A stretch of 9,882 nucleotides of DNA, taken from an uncultured Planctomycetota bacterium. Lineage in GTDB: Bacteria; Planctomycetota; SZUA-567; JAFGNG01. Within the stretch, counting starts at the first letter, position 1, and every line of letters begins with the position of its first letter. The position numbers and the translations under genes are program-made. The stretch spans positions 1 to 9,882 of the forward strand of contig CAMZKK010000199.1 in NCBI GenBank assembly GCA_947311175.1. The letters run 5' to 3'. This document shows positions 1 to 7,237 of this stretch, in pieces. The notes under the pieces were generated by a model that was not told the origin of the DNA, made no database searches, and was given only the letters and a program-made list of their open reading frames with translations.

Positions 1-1124
1 CCTAGTACTACTGCTCGCTCAATAATATTTTCCAATTCTCTAACATTTCCAGGCCATCGATATGACTTAAGAAGTGCAACCGCCTCTTTATCAATTCCGG
101 TAACATTAACACTTCCCTTAGTGCCGTGTTTTTTGATAAAGTAATCAATTAGTTTTTTGATATCATCTTTTCTTTCTCGTAGTGGTGGCAACCGTAACGG
201 AACAACATTTAATCGATAAAACAAATCCTGACGAAAAAAACCGTCTGCAATAGATTTTTCCAAATCACGATTAGAGGTTGCTAACACTCTAACGTTAGTG
301 TCAATGGTTTCAGAAGAGCCAACTCGTTCGTATTCTTTTTCTTGTAACACCCGAAGCAATTTGCCTTGCAAAGGTAAATCCATTTCACTAATTTCATCCA
401 AAAGAATGGTTCCACCTTCAGCCAATTCAAATCTACCAATTCTTCGTTTATCCGCACCGGTAAATGCACCTTTTTCATGACCAAACAGTTCGCTTTCGAG
501 CAATCCTGCAGAAAGTGCAGCACAGTTTACCCTGATAAATGGTTTATCCGCCCTACCACTTTGCATGTGAATTGCTCCTGCAACCAACTCTTTACCTGTT
601 CCACTTTCTCCCCTAATCAATACCGTAGAGTCAGACCCTGCCACTGCTTTAATATCTTCAAAAACCATCCTCATTTCTTTACTTACCCCAATAAAATTAT
701 CAAGTGAGAATTTCTTTTTAAGCTCACCTTTAAAATACTCATTCTCAGTAACCAGTCGCCGATGTTCAATCGATTTTGCTACTACTATCTCAATGGCATC
801 TGCCTTAAACGGTTTCATAATATAATCGTAAGCCCCCTCTTTCATTGCCTCTACCGCATTCTCAACCGTAGCGAAAGCAGTAACCATAATTACCGGCAAT
901 GAAGAATCCATCATTCGTGCCTTTTTTAGAAGCTCAATTCCGCTCATTTCAGGCATTCGTAAATCAGTAATCAAAACCGAGACATCACCCTCCGACAGAA
1001 TAATCAATGCCGACTTCCCATTATCGGCAGTCTCTACCTTATAGCCAGCCCTAGTGAGGGTTTCTTTCAATCCTTCTCTCACAAACTCCTGATCGTCAAC
1101 TACTAAAATTTTTGTATTACTCAC
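1..1124 (-). CDS. Sigma54-dependent response regulator, NtrC/FleR (FlrC) type, 3' end beyond window
   Basis: This is a two-component regulator that, when phosphorylated, should activate sigma54 RNA polymerase by ATP hydrolysis. The 374 visible residues give a receiver domain (about 4-120; acidic D10/D11, phosphoacceptor D54 in TDLRMP, T82, K104) and then an AAA+ domain. The AAA+ part has an intact Walker A (GESGTGKE, 172-179), the sigma54-contact loop GAFTGA (219-224), a Walker B (TILLDEIS, 239-246) and the later FRQDLFYRLNVV and WPGNVRELEN motifs. The Fis-type DNA-binding domain lies beyond the left edge. The start is GTG at 1124, with AGAGG seven bases upstream; no ATG precedes the receiver fold. 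It begins 17 nt after the kinase stop, so the two are probably co-transcribed and cognate. The FlgN-like gene upstream suggests flagellar control, but NtrC or ZraR roles cannot be excluded. Confidence 0.93.
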   Translation of the reverse strand, partial: MSNTKILVVDDQEFVREGLKETLTRAGYKVETADNGKSALIILSEGDVSVLITDLRMPEMSGIELLKKARMMDSSLPVIMVTAFATVENAVEAMKEGAYDYIMKPFKADAIEIVVAKSIEHRRLVTENEYFKGELKKKFSLDNFIGVSKEMRMVFEDIKAVAGSDSTVLIRGESGTGKELVAGAIHMQSGRADKPFIRVNCAALSAGLLESELFGHEKGAFTGADKRRIGRFELAEGGTILLDEISEMDLPLQGKLLRVLQEKEYERVGSSETIDTNVRVLATSNRDLEKSIADGFFRQDLFYRLNVVPLRLPPLRERKDDIKKLIDYFIKKHGTKGSVNVTGIDKEAVALLKSYRWPGNVRELENIIERAVVL

Positions 1125-1141
1125 GCTAAAACCTCTTTTAA

Positions 1142-2362
1142 TTAATTTGGAAATTCAAAAACAAAAATCGCACCGTGCGGAGTATTGTCTTCAACAAAAA
1201 CAACACCATCGTGATCTTGAACAATCTTCTGAACAATAGCCAAGCCAAGACCTGTTCCATTCTCACGTTTTGTAAAAAATGGATTAAATATTTTCTCTTT
1301 AATTTCATTAGATATCCCCGGTCCGGTATCGGCAATTTTAACAATCAAGAAACTTTCTCCAGCTCTTTCTTCAATATTTATAGAAAGATGAAGGCAGCCA
1401 TCGTCACCCATCATCTGAACCGCATTGAAAATTACATTCAAAAAAGCCCTTTGCAAATAATCAGGATCAAGATTAAATAAAACATTATTATAATCACGAA
1501 TAATCTTAATCTTTGAATCTTGAAACGAAGCAAATGTCAACTCAATCGCCTCATCAATGAGATGTGCCGGATTAACCTTCGACTTATTGATTTCTGCTGG
1601 ACGAGTAAAGGTAAGCATATCTTCAACCAACCGATTAAGTCGACTTGTTGCAGAAATAATTTTCGTTGAAAGTCTTTGTTCTTCAGGCTTATCAGCCAAT
1701 GACCTTTCTAACAACGATGCATAAAGTTCAATTCCGCCAAGAGGGTTTCTGATTTCATGGGCAAGCTGTGCCGACATTTGTCCAAGAGCTGCAAGGCGTT
1801 CCTTTCTTTGCAACACACGTCCTAATTGCCTAACTTCAGTATTGTCACGAAAGGTTGCAACCGCCCCAATCGTGCAGCCGGTTCCATCCTTTAAAGGACT
1901 AGCACTAACCGATAATGAGCGCATTATCCCATCTTCGGTAGAAGCTTCAACAACCATAGAATCAACGGATGATTCATCTCTCATGGTTGCAATCAAAATC
2001 TCTGCAATCTCTCCAAAGGAACTACCCAAAACCTCGCTTACATGTTGTCCTGCAATTACGGCTCCTGGAAACAAACTGCCGGCAGTGTCATTTAATGCGA
2101 CCAATCTATTTTCAATATTTAAGGTTAAAACACCATCTGTGATGCTTTTTAAGATATTTGTCAAATAAGTTTTAAGTGCAGACACCTCTTCAACCTTGGT
2201 TGATAATTCTTGATTTTTAATAGACAATTCACCGGCTAACTGATCAGCCTTTGCCCGTAATTTGTCGTGACTAACCTTAAGCTCAACCGTTGCCTGATCA
2301 AAGGCAGCAATAAAGTCTGCAAGTTCAGCTATATCCATTGGCGGAGTTTTTTTTTCACTCAT
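1142..2362 (-). CDS. Cytoplasmic PAS-domain sensor histidine kinase (FleS/FlrB-like)
   Basis: This 406-residue histidine kinase is the probable phosphodonor for the adjacent NtrC-type regulator. The order is an N-terminal helical/coiled-coil stretch (about 10-70), a PAS domain (about 65-175), a HisKA dimerisation domain with phosphoacceptor H202 in LAHEIRNPLGG, and a HATPase_c domain. In the latter the N box is FLNVIFNAVQMM (307-318), G1 is DTGPGIS (345-351), the F box is around 359-363 and G2 is GTGLGLAI (369-376). All catalytic motifs are intact. There is no membrane segment or signal peptide, so it senses something inside the cell, as FleS and FlrB do. The ATG lies 5 nt after the stop of the FlgN-like gene, with only a weak GGA upstream, which suggests translational coupling. 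The flagellar assignment rests on this neighbour and the soluble architecture, not on a diagnostic motif. Confidence 0.9.
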   Translation of the reverse strand: MSEKKTPPMDIAELADFIAAFDQATVELKVSHDKLRAKADQLAGELSIKNQELSTKVEEVSALKTYLTNILKSITDGVLTLNIENRLVALNDTAGSLFPGAVIAGQHVSEVLGSSFGEIAEILIATMRDESSVDSMVVEASTEDGIMRSLSVSASPLKDGTGCTIGAVATFRDNTEVRQLGRVLQRKERLAALGQMSAQLAHEIRNPLGGIELYASLLERSLADKPEEQRLSTKIISATSRLNRLVEDMLTFTRPAEINKSKVNPAHLIDEAIELTFASFQDSKIKIIRDYNNVLFNLDPDYLQRAFLNVIFNAVQMMGDDGCLHLSINIEERAGESFLIVKIADTGPGISNEIKEKIFNPFFTKRENGTGLGLAIVQKIVQDHDGVVFVEDNTPHGAIFVFEFPN

Positions 2363-2367
2363 TATTT

Positions 2368-2832
2368 CTATCCATTATTATCGGTATAATTACTCTTCTT
2401 AGGCACCCCTGCACCATACGCTTTAAGCATCTGCTTGCCCTTCTGCATCTTGGTTATCTTTCCGCCAGCATCTCCCATCTTATGCGATAGATGCGCCCTA
2501 CCATTTTCCTCCAACGCCATAATCTCTGACAAGATTTCCTTTAGTTCATTATGAACAGACTCAAGCCTTGTTTTTTCATTGTCATTAAACTCTTGTCTGA
2601 TATTTTCCCATTCGACACGGACTCCTTCAGCATCTTTTGAGATTCTATCAACCACCCGAATAGTTTCCTGTTTTTTTGCCAATACCTTCATCAATTCTGC
2701 AGTATTATTTGTATCAATAAGTTCAATCTGAGCATTACTAAGATTCAGAATATCTCGATAACTCTCCAACTGACTAGTTAAAAATTCTTCCATACGTTCT
2801 AGTATTTGGTATTTATCAGTTTTATTATCCAT
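2368..2832 (-). CDS. FlgN-like flagellar export chaperone
   Basis: This 154-residue, almost wholly helical cytoplasmic protein has the features of the FlgN/FliT chaperone family, which in characterised bacteria binds the hook-filament junction proteins FlgK and FlgL and delivers them to the flagellar export gate. The N-terminal helix (about 7-30) is followed by a charged segment with the family-like rhythm AELMKVLAKKQE (45-56), a long coiled coil (about 72-115) and the C-terminal KGKQMLKAYG (131-140), which matches the typical R/K-G-x-x-x-L-x-x-Y-G ending. Length is usual for the family. The ATG at 2832 has GGAG about five bases upstream. It heads the tight operon with the kinase and the NtrC-type regulator. 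FlgN proteins are poorly conserved, so an unrelated coiled-coil protein remains possible. Confidence 0.7.
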   Translation of the reverse strand: MDNKTDKYQILERMEEFLTSQLESYRDILNLSNAQIELIDTNNTAELMKVLAKKQETIRVVDRISKDAEGVRVEWENIRQEFNDNEKTRLESVHNELKEILSEIMALEENGRAHLSHKMGDAGGKITKMQKGKQMLKAYGAGVPKKSNYTDNNG

Positions 2833-2841
2833 ACATACTCC

Positions 2842-2871
2842 ATTATCAATTTATTATTTCACAGTTGTCAA
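2842..2871 (-). promoter_or_regulatory. Candidate sigma70 promoter before the FlgN-like gene
   Basis: On the minus strand a perfect TTGACA (2871-2866) is followed after 18 nt by GATAAT (2847-2842), five of six matches to the -10 consensus. Transcription would start near 2835, only about three bases before the ATG at 2832 and downstream of its GGAG (2841-2838). If used, the message would be nearly leaderless. An overlapping weaker pair (TTGAAT then AATAAT, 15-nt spacer) lies slightly upstream and would keep the ribosome binding site. The gene could also simply be read through from the TPR genes. Confidence 0.4.
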
Positions 2872-2900
2872 GTATTCAAGATCGTTAATTCTTTGCTCAT

Positions 2901-3677
2901 TTAACTTTTGCCAAAATTCAGGAGCAAGTCTTTGCTTGCCATTTTTTTACGTTTTTTATCAGAGACACTAATCGCATGTCGTGCTTGAATATACTTACTT
3001 TTTGCCAATCTCTTTTTCCCCATCGCAAGTAAGCACTCACCCATCATATAGACAAAGTATGGAGAATTATTAGATTTCAATTTATCATTGGCTGATTCAT
3101 AAATATCATACGCCTCTTGATACTTGCCATTTTTATAAAAAGACTGGGCAAGATAAAAAAAAGAATTTTTATAAATAGCATAAACCGAATTATCTTTTTT
3201 CCATTTATCCATTGGATAAATATCACCATCAAGCATAGTTGACAATGTACGTTGCATAGCCGAGGCATTACCCACCTCTTTATAACAAAGTCCTAAATAA
3301 TACAAAGACCTAAACCGATTTTTTTTAATTGTTTGATAATTTTTTGGATCCTGATCTTCTCTTATCCCTGACGGATGTTGAGGATAAAGAACATACCTGT
3401 TCAGTCCCTCAATCAAGACATCCATTGCGGCTTGATAAAACCCTCTAATATCATCTGTTGTTTTCTTTACAGTTGTCATAGATTCAGAGATAGAATTATT
3501 TTGAGAAGGAATTGCATTTTTTTTCTTCTCGTTTTCAGCAATTAAAAACAATGTCTTACCCAAGGCAAAGGTACTCCACCGCCAAGGCAAACTCTCCGGA
3601 CCTATTCCCGGTTGACGTCTAATGTACTCAAAAACCTCTCTTGCTGTCCTCGGTAACACATCAATCTTATTTCGCAT
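2901..3677 (-). CDS. TPR-repeat protein fragment, probably the frameshifted C-terminal part of the upstream TPR gene
   Basis: This 258-codon frame encodes a helical protein with an N-terminal segment (PWRWSTFALGKTLFLIAE, about 31-48) that reads like a TPR helix pair. At least three TPR-like units follow, near 122-155 (FRSLYYLGLCYKEVGNASA), 171-200 (NSFFYLAQSFYKNGKYQEAY) and 206-236 (PYFVYMMGECLLAMGKKRLA). There is no signal peptide or membrane span. Its first ATG (3677) has no Shine-Dalgarno sequence and lies 76 bases inside the end of the 952-codon TPR frame. The segment straight after the ATG already looks like the interior of a folded protein. I therefore think it is the continuation of that protein after a one-base shift at the A run 3677-3680, not an independent gene. 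A genuine overlapping, translationally coupled gene is the alternative. Specific function unknown. Confidence 0.7.
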   Translation of the reverse strand: MRNKIDVLPRTAREVFEYIRRQPGIGPESLPWRWSTFALGKTLFLIAENEKKKNAIPSQNNSISESMTTVKKTTDDIRGFYQAAMDVLIEGLNRYVLYPQHPSGIREDQDPKNYQTIKKNRFRSLYYLGLCYKEVGNASAMQRTLSTMLDGDIYPMDKWKKDNSVYAIYKNSFFYLAQSFYKNGKYQEAYDIYESANDKLKSNNSPYFVYMMGECLLAMGKKRLAKSKYIQARHAISVSDKKRKKMASKDLLLNFGKS

Positions 3678-6460
3678 TTTGTAGACACAACGAATTGAGG
3701 AAACGCAACATCTAACAAAAGCCGATTTAGACGCATCTTTTCAGACGGCCCCATATCAGCAACATTTCTCCTCAACAATTCAAGAATCTCATCAGACAAA
3801 ACAATCCCTAGCCAAGCAGATTCGGTATAAAGATTAGTTTTTTTTATTATATTATTAAGATCAGTTAAGAGCCAATTTTTCAAATTTTCAGACACCTTAT
3901 CTCTAGCATCAATATCATTCAAATAAACCAAAAGCTCATTTGACAATAACTCCTTAACTCTTTTGCCTGGGGTAGAGGTAAAATTGCCAGAATCAGATAT
4001 CAAACTAGCGAGCAGACCATTCCAGTCTGTGATATCACGCATATATAACAGTGAGCTGACCTTTTCAGCCTCATCGTCTCTCCGAGAAAGAAGAAGTGTG
4101 CTTTCAGGACCGCCCAAATGTTCTTTTTTGGGTTCAAACTCAGACCAAAGCAAGTAAGTATTACCAAGGTAGAACAATCCCTTTCTGCCTTCGGAAGTAG
4201 TGCTATACTGGGCATTAACCCTAAGAATTTTTTCTGCCTTCCCATACAACCCCAATTTTTGATATGCAAGCCCCAAAATATTACGAACCCGACCAATCTG
4301 ATCAGTAAGGCCATAGCGGGTATTAAAAAGCTCAAAACTATCACAACACCTTTCGTAAGCACCACTATCATAAAATAAATTTCCGGCATTCAGCAATGCA
4401 TCCACATCATAAAAACTACCCGGATGCTCTACAGCAACCCTCATGTAGGTATCTGCGGCACTAATTCGATAATTACGAGACTTCACCAAATCTTTGGCAA
4501 TCCCGAATGGTTTTTTTTGTAAGAGCTTTGCCAGTCGAGAGTATATGGCAGCCATATTTACTTTTATTCCGATATCATCAGCACTATACTTATCCAATAA
4601 AAGCCTGTACGCTGCTACTGCCTGAGTGAGTGAGCGATAAATATTTTTTGAATTATTAATGGCATTTATCATTTTATCAGATCCTGGAGGGGCATCTAAC
4701 CAAAGCTCTGAATAATTCAGTCGATCAGCCTTTCTAACATAAGACCGTGCTAGTCGAATAATGCTTTGTTTTATATCAGCCATAGGATAAAGGGTTGAGG
4801 TAGGAAGTTTATCTACTGAAGGTAACTTAAGATAAGTAGCCCAAGCATCATCAAGTCTATTTTCGTTAGTTTGAGTAAGACCTATCCCTAACAAACATGC
4901 TATCTTGATATGCGGTGATGGATACGCCTCAATGGCATGTTTTAAAACCCGACGTGCCCTATCGTTGCTCTGTTCTACAATTAAACTCTTACCAATAAGC
5001 ACCCTGGATTCACCAACATACCTTCCCTTTGTACCACTACTTGCAGCATCAAAATAACTACGTGCCTTTACTAAACGCATATCACGCTCTTTAACAGGAG
5101 TAATCCTTGTTTTAGTGACAATTGACAATACGCTACCTGCCAACAACGATGGTACGTCTGAGGTTATCCCTGGAATTGAGGTTGAATCAGAAATAATTCT
5201 TGACGCTAATGTCTCCGGCAGATTTAATGTTCTTTCAGGAAGTTTCATCCCACTAAATCTCTCAAGAGAAGAACGAAACGCCTCAAACTCTCGTGCCATA
5301 TAGTCCCAAGAAGTTTCTCTTCCGACATCCATGGTCGCAGCATATTCAAGGTTGGCAATTCCTCCTTTGAAATATGCATCTCGCAAAAGATCTTCAGGTG
5401 CACTCTCTTCAATGATTTCAGCATAAATATCAGCTGCATTTCCAAATTCAAGAATAGCTTTATTTTTTAATTCTGCCTTTTCTTTACCGGCAAAATTCTC
5501 AACCTTAGAGAGATACGCCTTACCTCGATTAAATGCGAATTCTCCAATTCTCATTTTTGAAATAAATCTTTCTCTACTCCTTCCCGCCTTTAGTAGGAAC
5601 ACTCTATAATCTCTTTCAGCCATCTCCTTTTGTCCATTAATGTCTGCCACCTGAGCAAGAAAATAATAAAGTTTTACTTTATCCTCATCGAGAAGCTCAT
5701 AATCTACCGGAAGAATTTGTGAAGAAAGATTATTGTACTGTTTGCCTGTTCTTTCTGCCCTTAGGCGAGCCATTTCCTCTTCAAAAAAATTACGTTTCAG
5801 TTGTGTAAAAATCCTAGCCGCAGTTGTGCCTCTATTCATTTCAATATTGATTATTCCTAAATTATACAAGATATACCTACGTCTGCGGAGTTTACGAATC
5901 TTGACAACGTCCTTTTTCGGTAAAGAAGAATCCTTCTCCTTGTAAAAAAACTGTTTATCCCACAACCCGTCACCACTTTTCCCTCTACTCTTCTCTTCTA
6001 AATCAAAAGCAAGGGAATAGTTTACTAAAGCATCCGACAGCAATTTCTTTTTCCTTGTCGGGATAGAGACTGATGCTAGGTGCTTATCAATCTCCGCAAG
6101 CAACAAATATGGATTAGAATAAGCACCACTTTGAAAACCTACAGATTTACGATAGTGTCTAGTTAGTCGCAACATATTCACCCTTGCGGTGGTAAATTCA
6201 ATCAACTTCTGATTTAAAGTAAACACATTCTTATTATTGTTAATTTTTTTAAGGACCTCAAAAGCAGGCTTAAAATACTCGTCAGGATCTTTTTTTTGAA
6301 CCCGCCTTTTCAATGGAATAGCCACCACCGTCACCAAGACAAAAACTAAGCTAAGACCAAAGATAATTGCAGGAACCCAATACACAAATCGTTCAAGTAT
6401 TGGAACGGAGTCTACCTCCTCTCCATCATCAACTTCTTGGGATTCATTATTTTTTGCCAT
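3602..6460 (-). CDS. Large membrane-anchored TPR protein
   Basis: I recognise no named family. The 952-codon frame starts with an acidic tail (about 7-18), one hydrophobic span (about 29-50) and a basic cluster (KRRVQKK, 51-57). A very long helical domain follows, with TPR-like units clearest near 260-290 (YYFLAQVADINGQKEMAERDY), 480-545 and 690-790 (LLNAGNLFYDSGAYERCCDSF; ILGLAYQKLGLYGKAEKIL; GLFYLGNTYLLWSEF). Such proteins are usually scaffolds for protein assemblies at the membrane. The last 24 residues (after STK) are Cys-, Arg- and Met-rich, unlike the rest, while the overlapping frame continues TPR-like sequence; a single-base shift would fuse both into about 1186 residues. The ATG at 6460 has AGAGG three bases upstream, a short spacing, with GGT further upstream as an alternative. 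It is divergent from the receiver gene and upstream of the flagellar operon. Confidence 0.85.
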   Translation of the reverse strand: MAKNNESQEVDDGEEVDSVPILERFVYWVPAIIFGLSLVFVLVTVVAIPLKRRVQKKDPDEYFKPAFEVLKKINNNKNVFTLNQKLIEFTTARVNMLRLTRHYRKSVGFQSGAYSNPYLLLAEIDKHLASVSIPTRKKKLLSDALVNYSLAFDLEEKSRGKSGDGLWDKQFFYKEKDSSLPKKDVVKIRKLRRRRYILYNLGIINIEMNRGTTAARIFTQLKRNFFEEEMARLRAERTGKQYNNLSSQILPVDYELLDEDKVKLYYFLAQVADINGQKEMAERDYRVFLLKAGRSRERFISKMRIGEFAFNRGKAYLSKVENFAGKEKAELKNKAILEFGNAADIYAEIIEESAPEDLLRDAYFKGGIANLEYAATMDVGRETSWDYMAREFEAFRSSLERFSGMKLPERTLNLPETLASRIISDSTSIPGITSDVPSLLAGSVLSIVTKTRITPVKERDMRLVKARSYFDAASSGTKGRYVGESRVLIGKSLIVEQSNDRARRVLKHAIEAYPSPHIKIACLLGIGLTQTNENRLDDAWATYLKLPSVDKLPTSTLYPMADIKQSIIRLARSYVRKADRLNYSELWLDAPPGSDKMINAINNSKNIYRSLTQAVAAYRLLLDKYSADDIGIKVNMAAIYSRLAKLLQKKPFGIAKDLVKSRNYRISAADTYMRVAVEHPGSFYDVDALLNAGNLFYDSGAYERCCDSFELFNTRYGLTDQIGRVRNILGLAYQKLGLYGKAEKILRVNAQYSTTSEGRKGLFYLGNTYLLWSEFEPKKEHLGGPESTLLLSRRDDEAEKVSSLLYMRDITDWNGLLASLISDSGNFTSTPGKRVKELLSNELLVYLNDIDARDKVSENLKNWLLTDLNNIIKKTNLYTESAWLGIVLSDEILELLRRNVADMGPSEKMRLNRLLLDVAFPQFVVSTKCEIRLMCYRGQQERFLSTLDVNRE

Positions 6461-6497
6461 AAACCTCTACCTATAAATGATTAATCCCAATATATTT

Positions 6498-6525
6498 ATA
6501 ATATAAATCGTTCAAGGCTATTCAA
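6498..6525 (-). promoter_or_regulatory. Candidate sigma70 promoter for the TPR gene
   Basis: On the minus strand TTGAAT (6525-6520) and TATTAT (6503-6498, five of six to consensus) are separated by 16 nt. Transcription would start around 6490, leaving a leader of about 30 nt that contains the AGAGG ribosome binding site of the TPR gene. The -35 box falls inside the left arm of the inverted repeat at 6518-6602. The region is very AT-rich, so chance matches are likely. Confidence 0.4.
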
Positions 6526-6602
6526 CCTAAATTCCACAGTTGAAATTTAGAATTAACAATAAGCATAAATTCCTCATTAACTGTAGAATTTAGGTTCAAT
6601 AG
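6518..6602. repeat. Imperfect inverted repeat, 24-nt arms, MITE-like
   Basis: The left arm (6518-6541, containing CCTAAATTCCACAGTT) and the right arm (6579-6602, containing AACTGTAGAATTTAGG) are reverse complements at 22 of 24 positions, around a 37-nt AT-rich centre. Inside the centre a further short pair (AATTTA and TAAATT) could extend the hairpin. A TA dinucleotide sits at both outer ends (6519-6520 and 6600-6601), which would fit a TA target duplication of a small non-autonomous element. There is no T tract, so it is not a typical intrinsic terminator. Other possibilities are a regulator binding site or a repeated extragenic palindrome. No transposase gene is present in the window. Confidence 0.75.
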
Positions 6603-6786
6603 GATATTTAGCAGAATAAGGTAAAAAAAAACTAAAATTTTATGAGGTTATACTTTATTTCTGACGATAAACATTAATGAAAGTTTTATATTTGCTGATG
6701 ATTACAGCAATAGAAAGTTTGTTTTTTGGTTTTATGCAATACTAAAACACATAAAATACGGCTTATCGATTGGAATAATAAAAATA
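6603..6786. other. AT-rich leader of the receiver gene, no gene seen
   Basis: Together with the repeat this makes the 326-nt divergent intergenic region. It must hold the promoter of the plus-strand receiver gene, but I find no convincing -35/-10 pair: TATACT at 6649-6654 lacks a partner, and the TG-extended AATACT near 6738 is weak. A 22-codon hydrophobic frame (6677-6745) has no ribosome binding site. I see no sigma54-type element here. Confidence 0.5.
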
Positions 6787-7173
6787 ATGCCTAAATTCAA
6801 ACTATTAATTGTTGATGATGAATCAGACATCCTTGAGCTTTATAAAAAATTCATAAAAGAAGACGAATACGAAATAACAACTGTAGATTCTCCAGAGAAG
6901 GCCTTAGAGCTTATAGAGAAAGAAAACTGGCATCTACTAATAAGTGATATTTTTATGCCAAAGATTAACGGTTTTGACTTAATAAATGCTGCTTCAGAAA
7001 AACAGCCAAAATTAAAATCAATTGCCGTTACTGGCTATGGAACAGAAGATGTATTAGAAAAAGTACTAAAAAATGATTGTTTTGGGTATATAAACAAACC
7101 ATTTGACTGGGATTACCTTAAGCTGCTCATAAAAAGGGCATTAAAGCCCTCAATGAGAAAATATAGTATGTGA
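6787..7173 (+). CDS. Stand-alone CheY-like response regulator receiver
   Basis: This 128-residue protein is a single receiver domain with no output domain. It carries the full phosphorylation set: acidic D10/D11 (LLIVDDESD), phosphoacceptor D54 (ISDIFMP), switch T82 (AVTGYG) and K104 (INKPFDW). Receivers of this kind either act by protein-protein contact, as CheY does at the flagellar motor, or serve as phosphorelay intermediates. The INKPF motif and the short C-terminal tail are more general-receiver than strict CheY, so I give no symbol. The ATG at 6787 has only a distant GGA (about 12 bases) as ribosome binding site. It is divergent from the TPR gene and 64 nt ahead of the coiled-coil membrane protein, and may share a transcript with it. 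Its kinase partner is not obvious; the kinase at 1142-2362 more likely serves its adjacent regulator. Confidence 0.92.
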   Translation: MPKFKLLIVDDESDILELYKKFIKEDEYEITTVDSPEKALELIEKENWHLLISDIFMPKINGFDLINAASEKQPKLKSIAVTGYGTEDVLEKVLKNDCFGYINKPFDWDYLKLLIKRALKPSMRKYSM

Positions 7174-7237
7174 AAAAAACGAAATAATTTAATTTTTAAT
7201 GAAGTGGTAATGTTTTAACTGAAAAGGAGTAACTATT

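Noticed and set aside
1755..1775. GGCAC / TTGC bases on the minus strand resembling a sigma54 promoter
   Set aside because: The spacing between the two elements is too short for the -24/-12 geometry and the site lies within the kinase coding region.
4000..4389. A 129-codon minus-strand frame within the large TPR gene, and similar overlapping frames elsewhere on both strands
   Set aside because: They overlap well-supported genes in other frames, have no family motifs or ribosome binding sites, and show composition typical of out-of-frame translation.
6677..6745. A 22-codon hydrophobic frame before the receiver gene
   Set aside because: It has no ribosome binding site, no recognisable leader-peptide signature and no following attenuator; such short frames are expected by chance in AT-rich DNA.
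7136..7149. GGGC-ATTAAA-GCCC hairpin at the end of the receiver gene
   Set aside because: Only a 4-bp stem, inside the coding sequence, and not followed by a T tract, so it is not a terminator.
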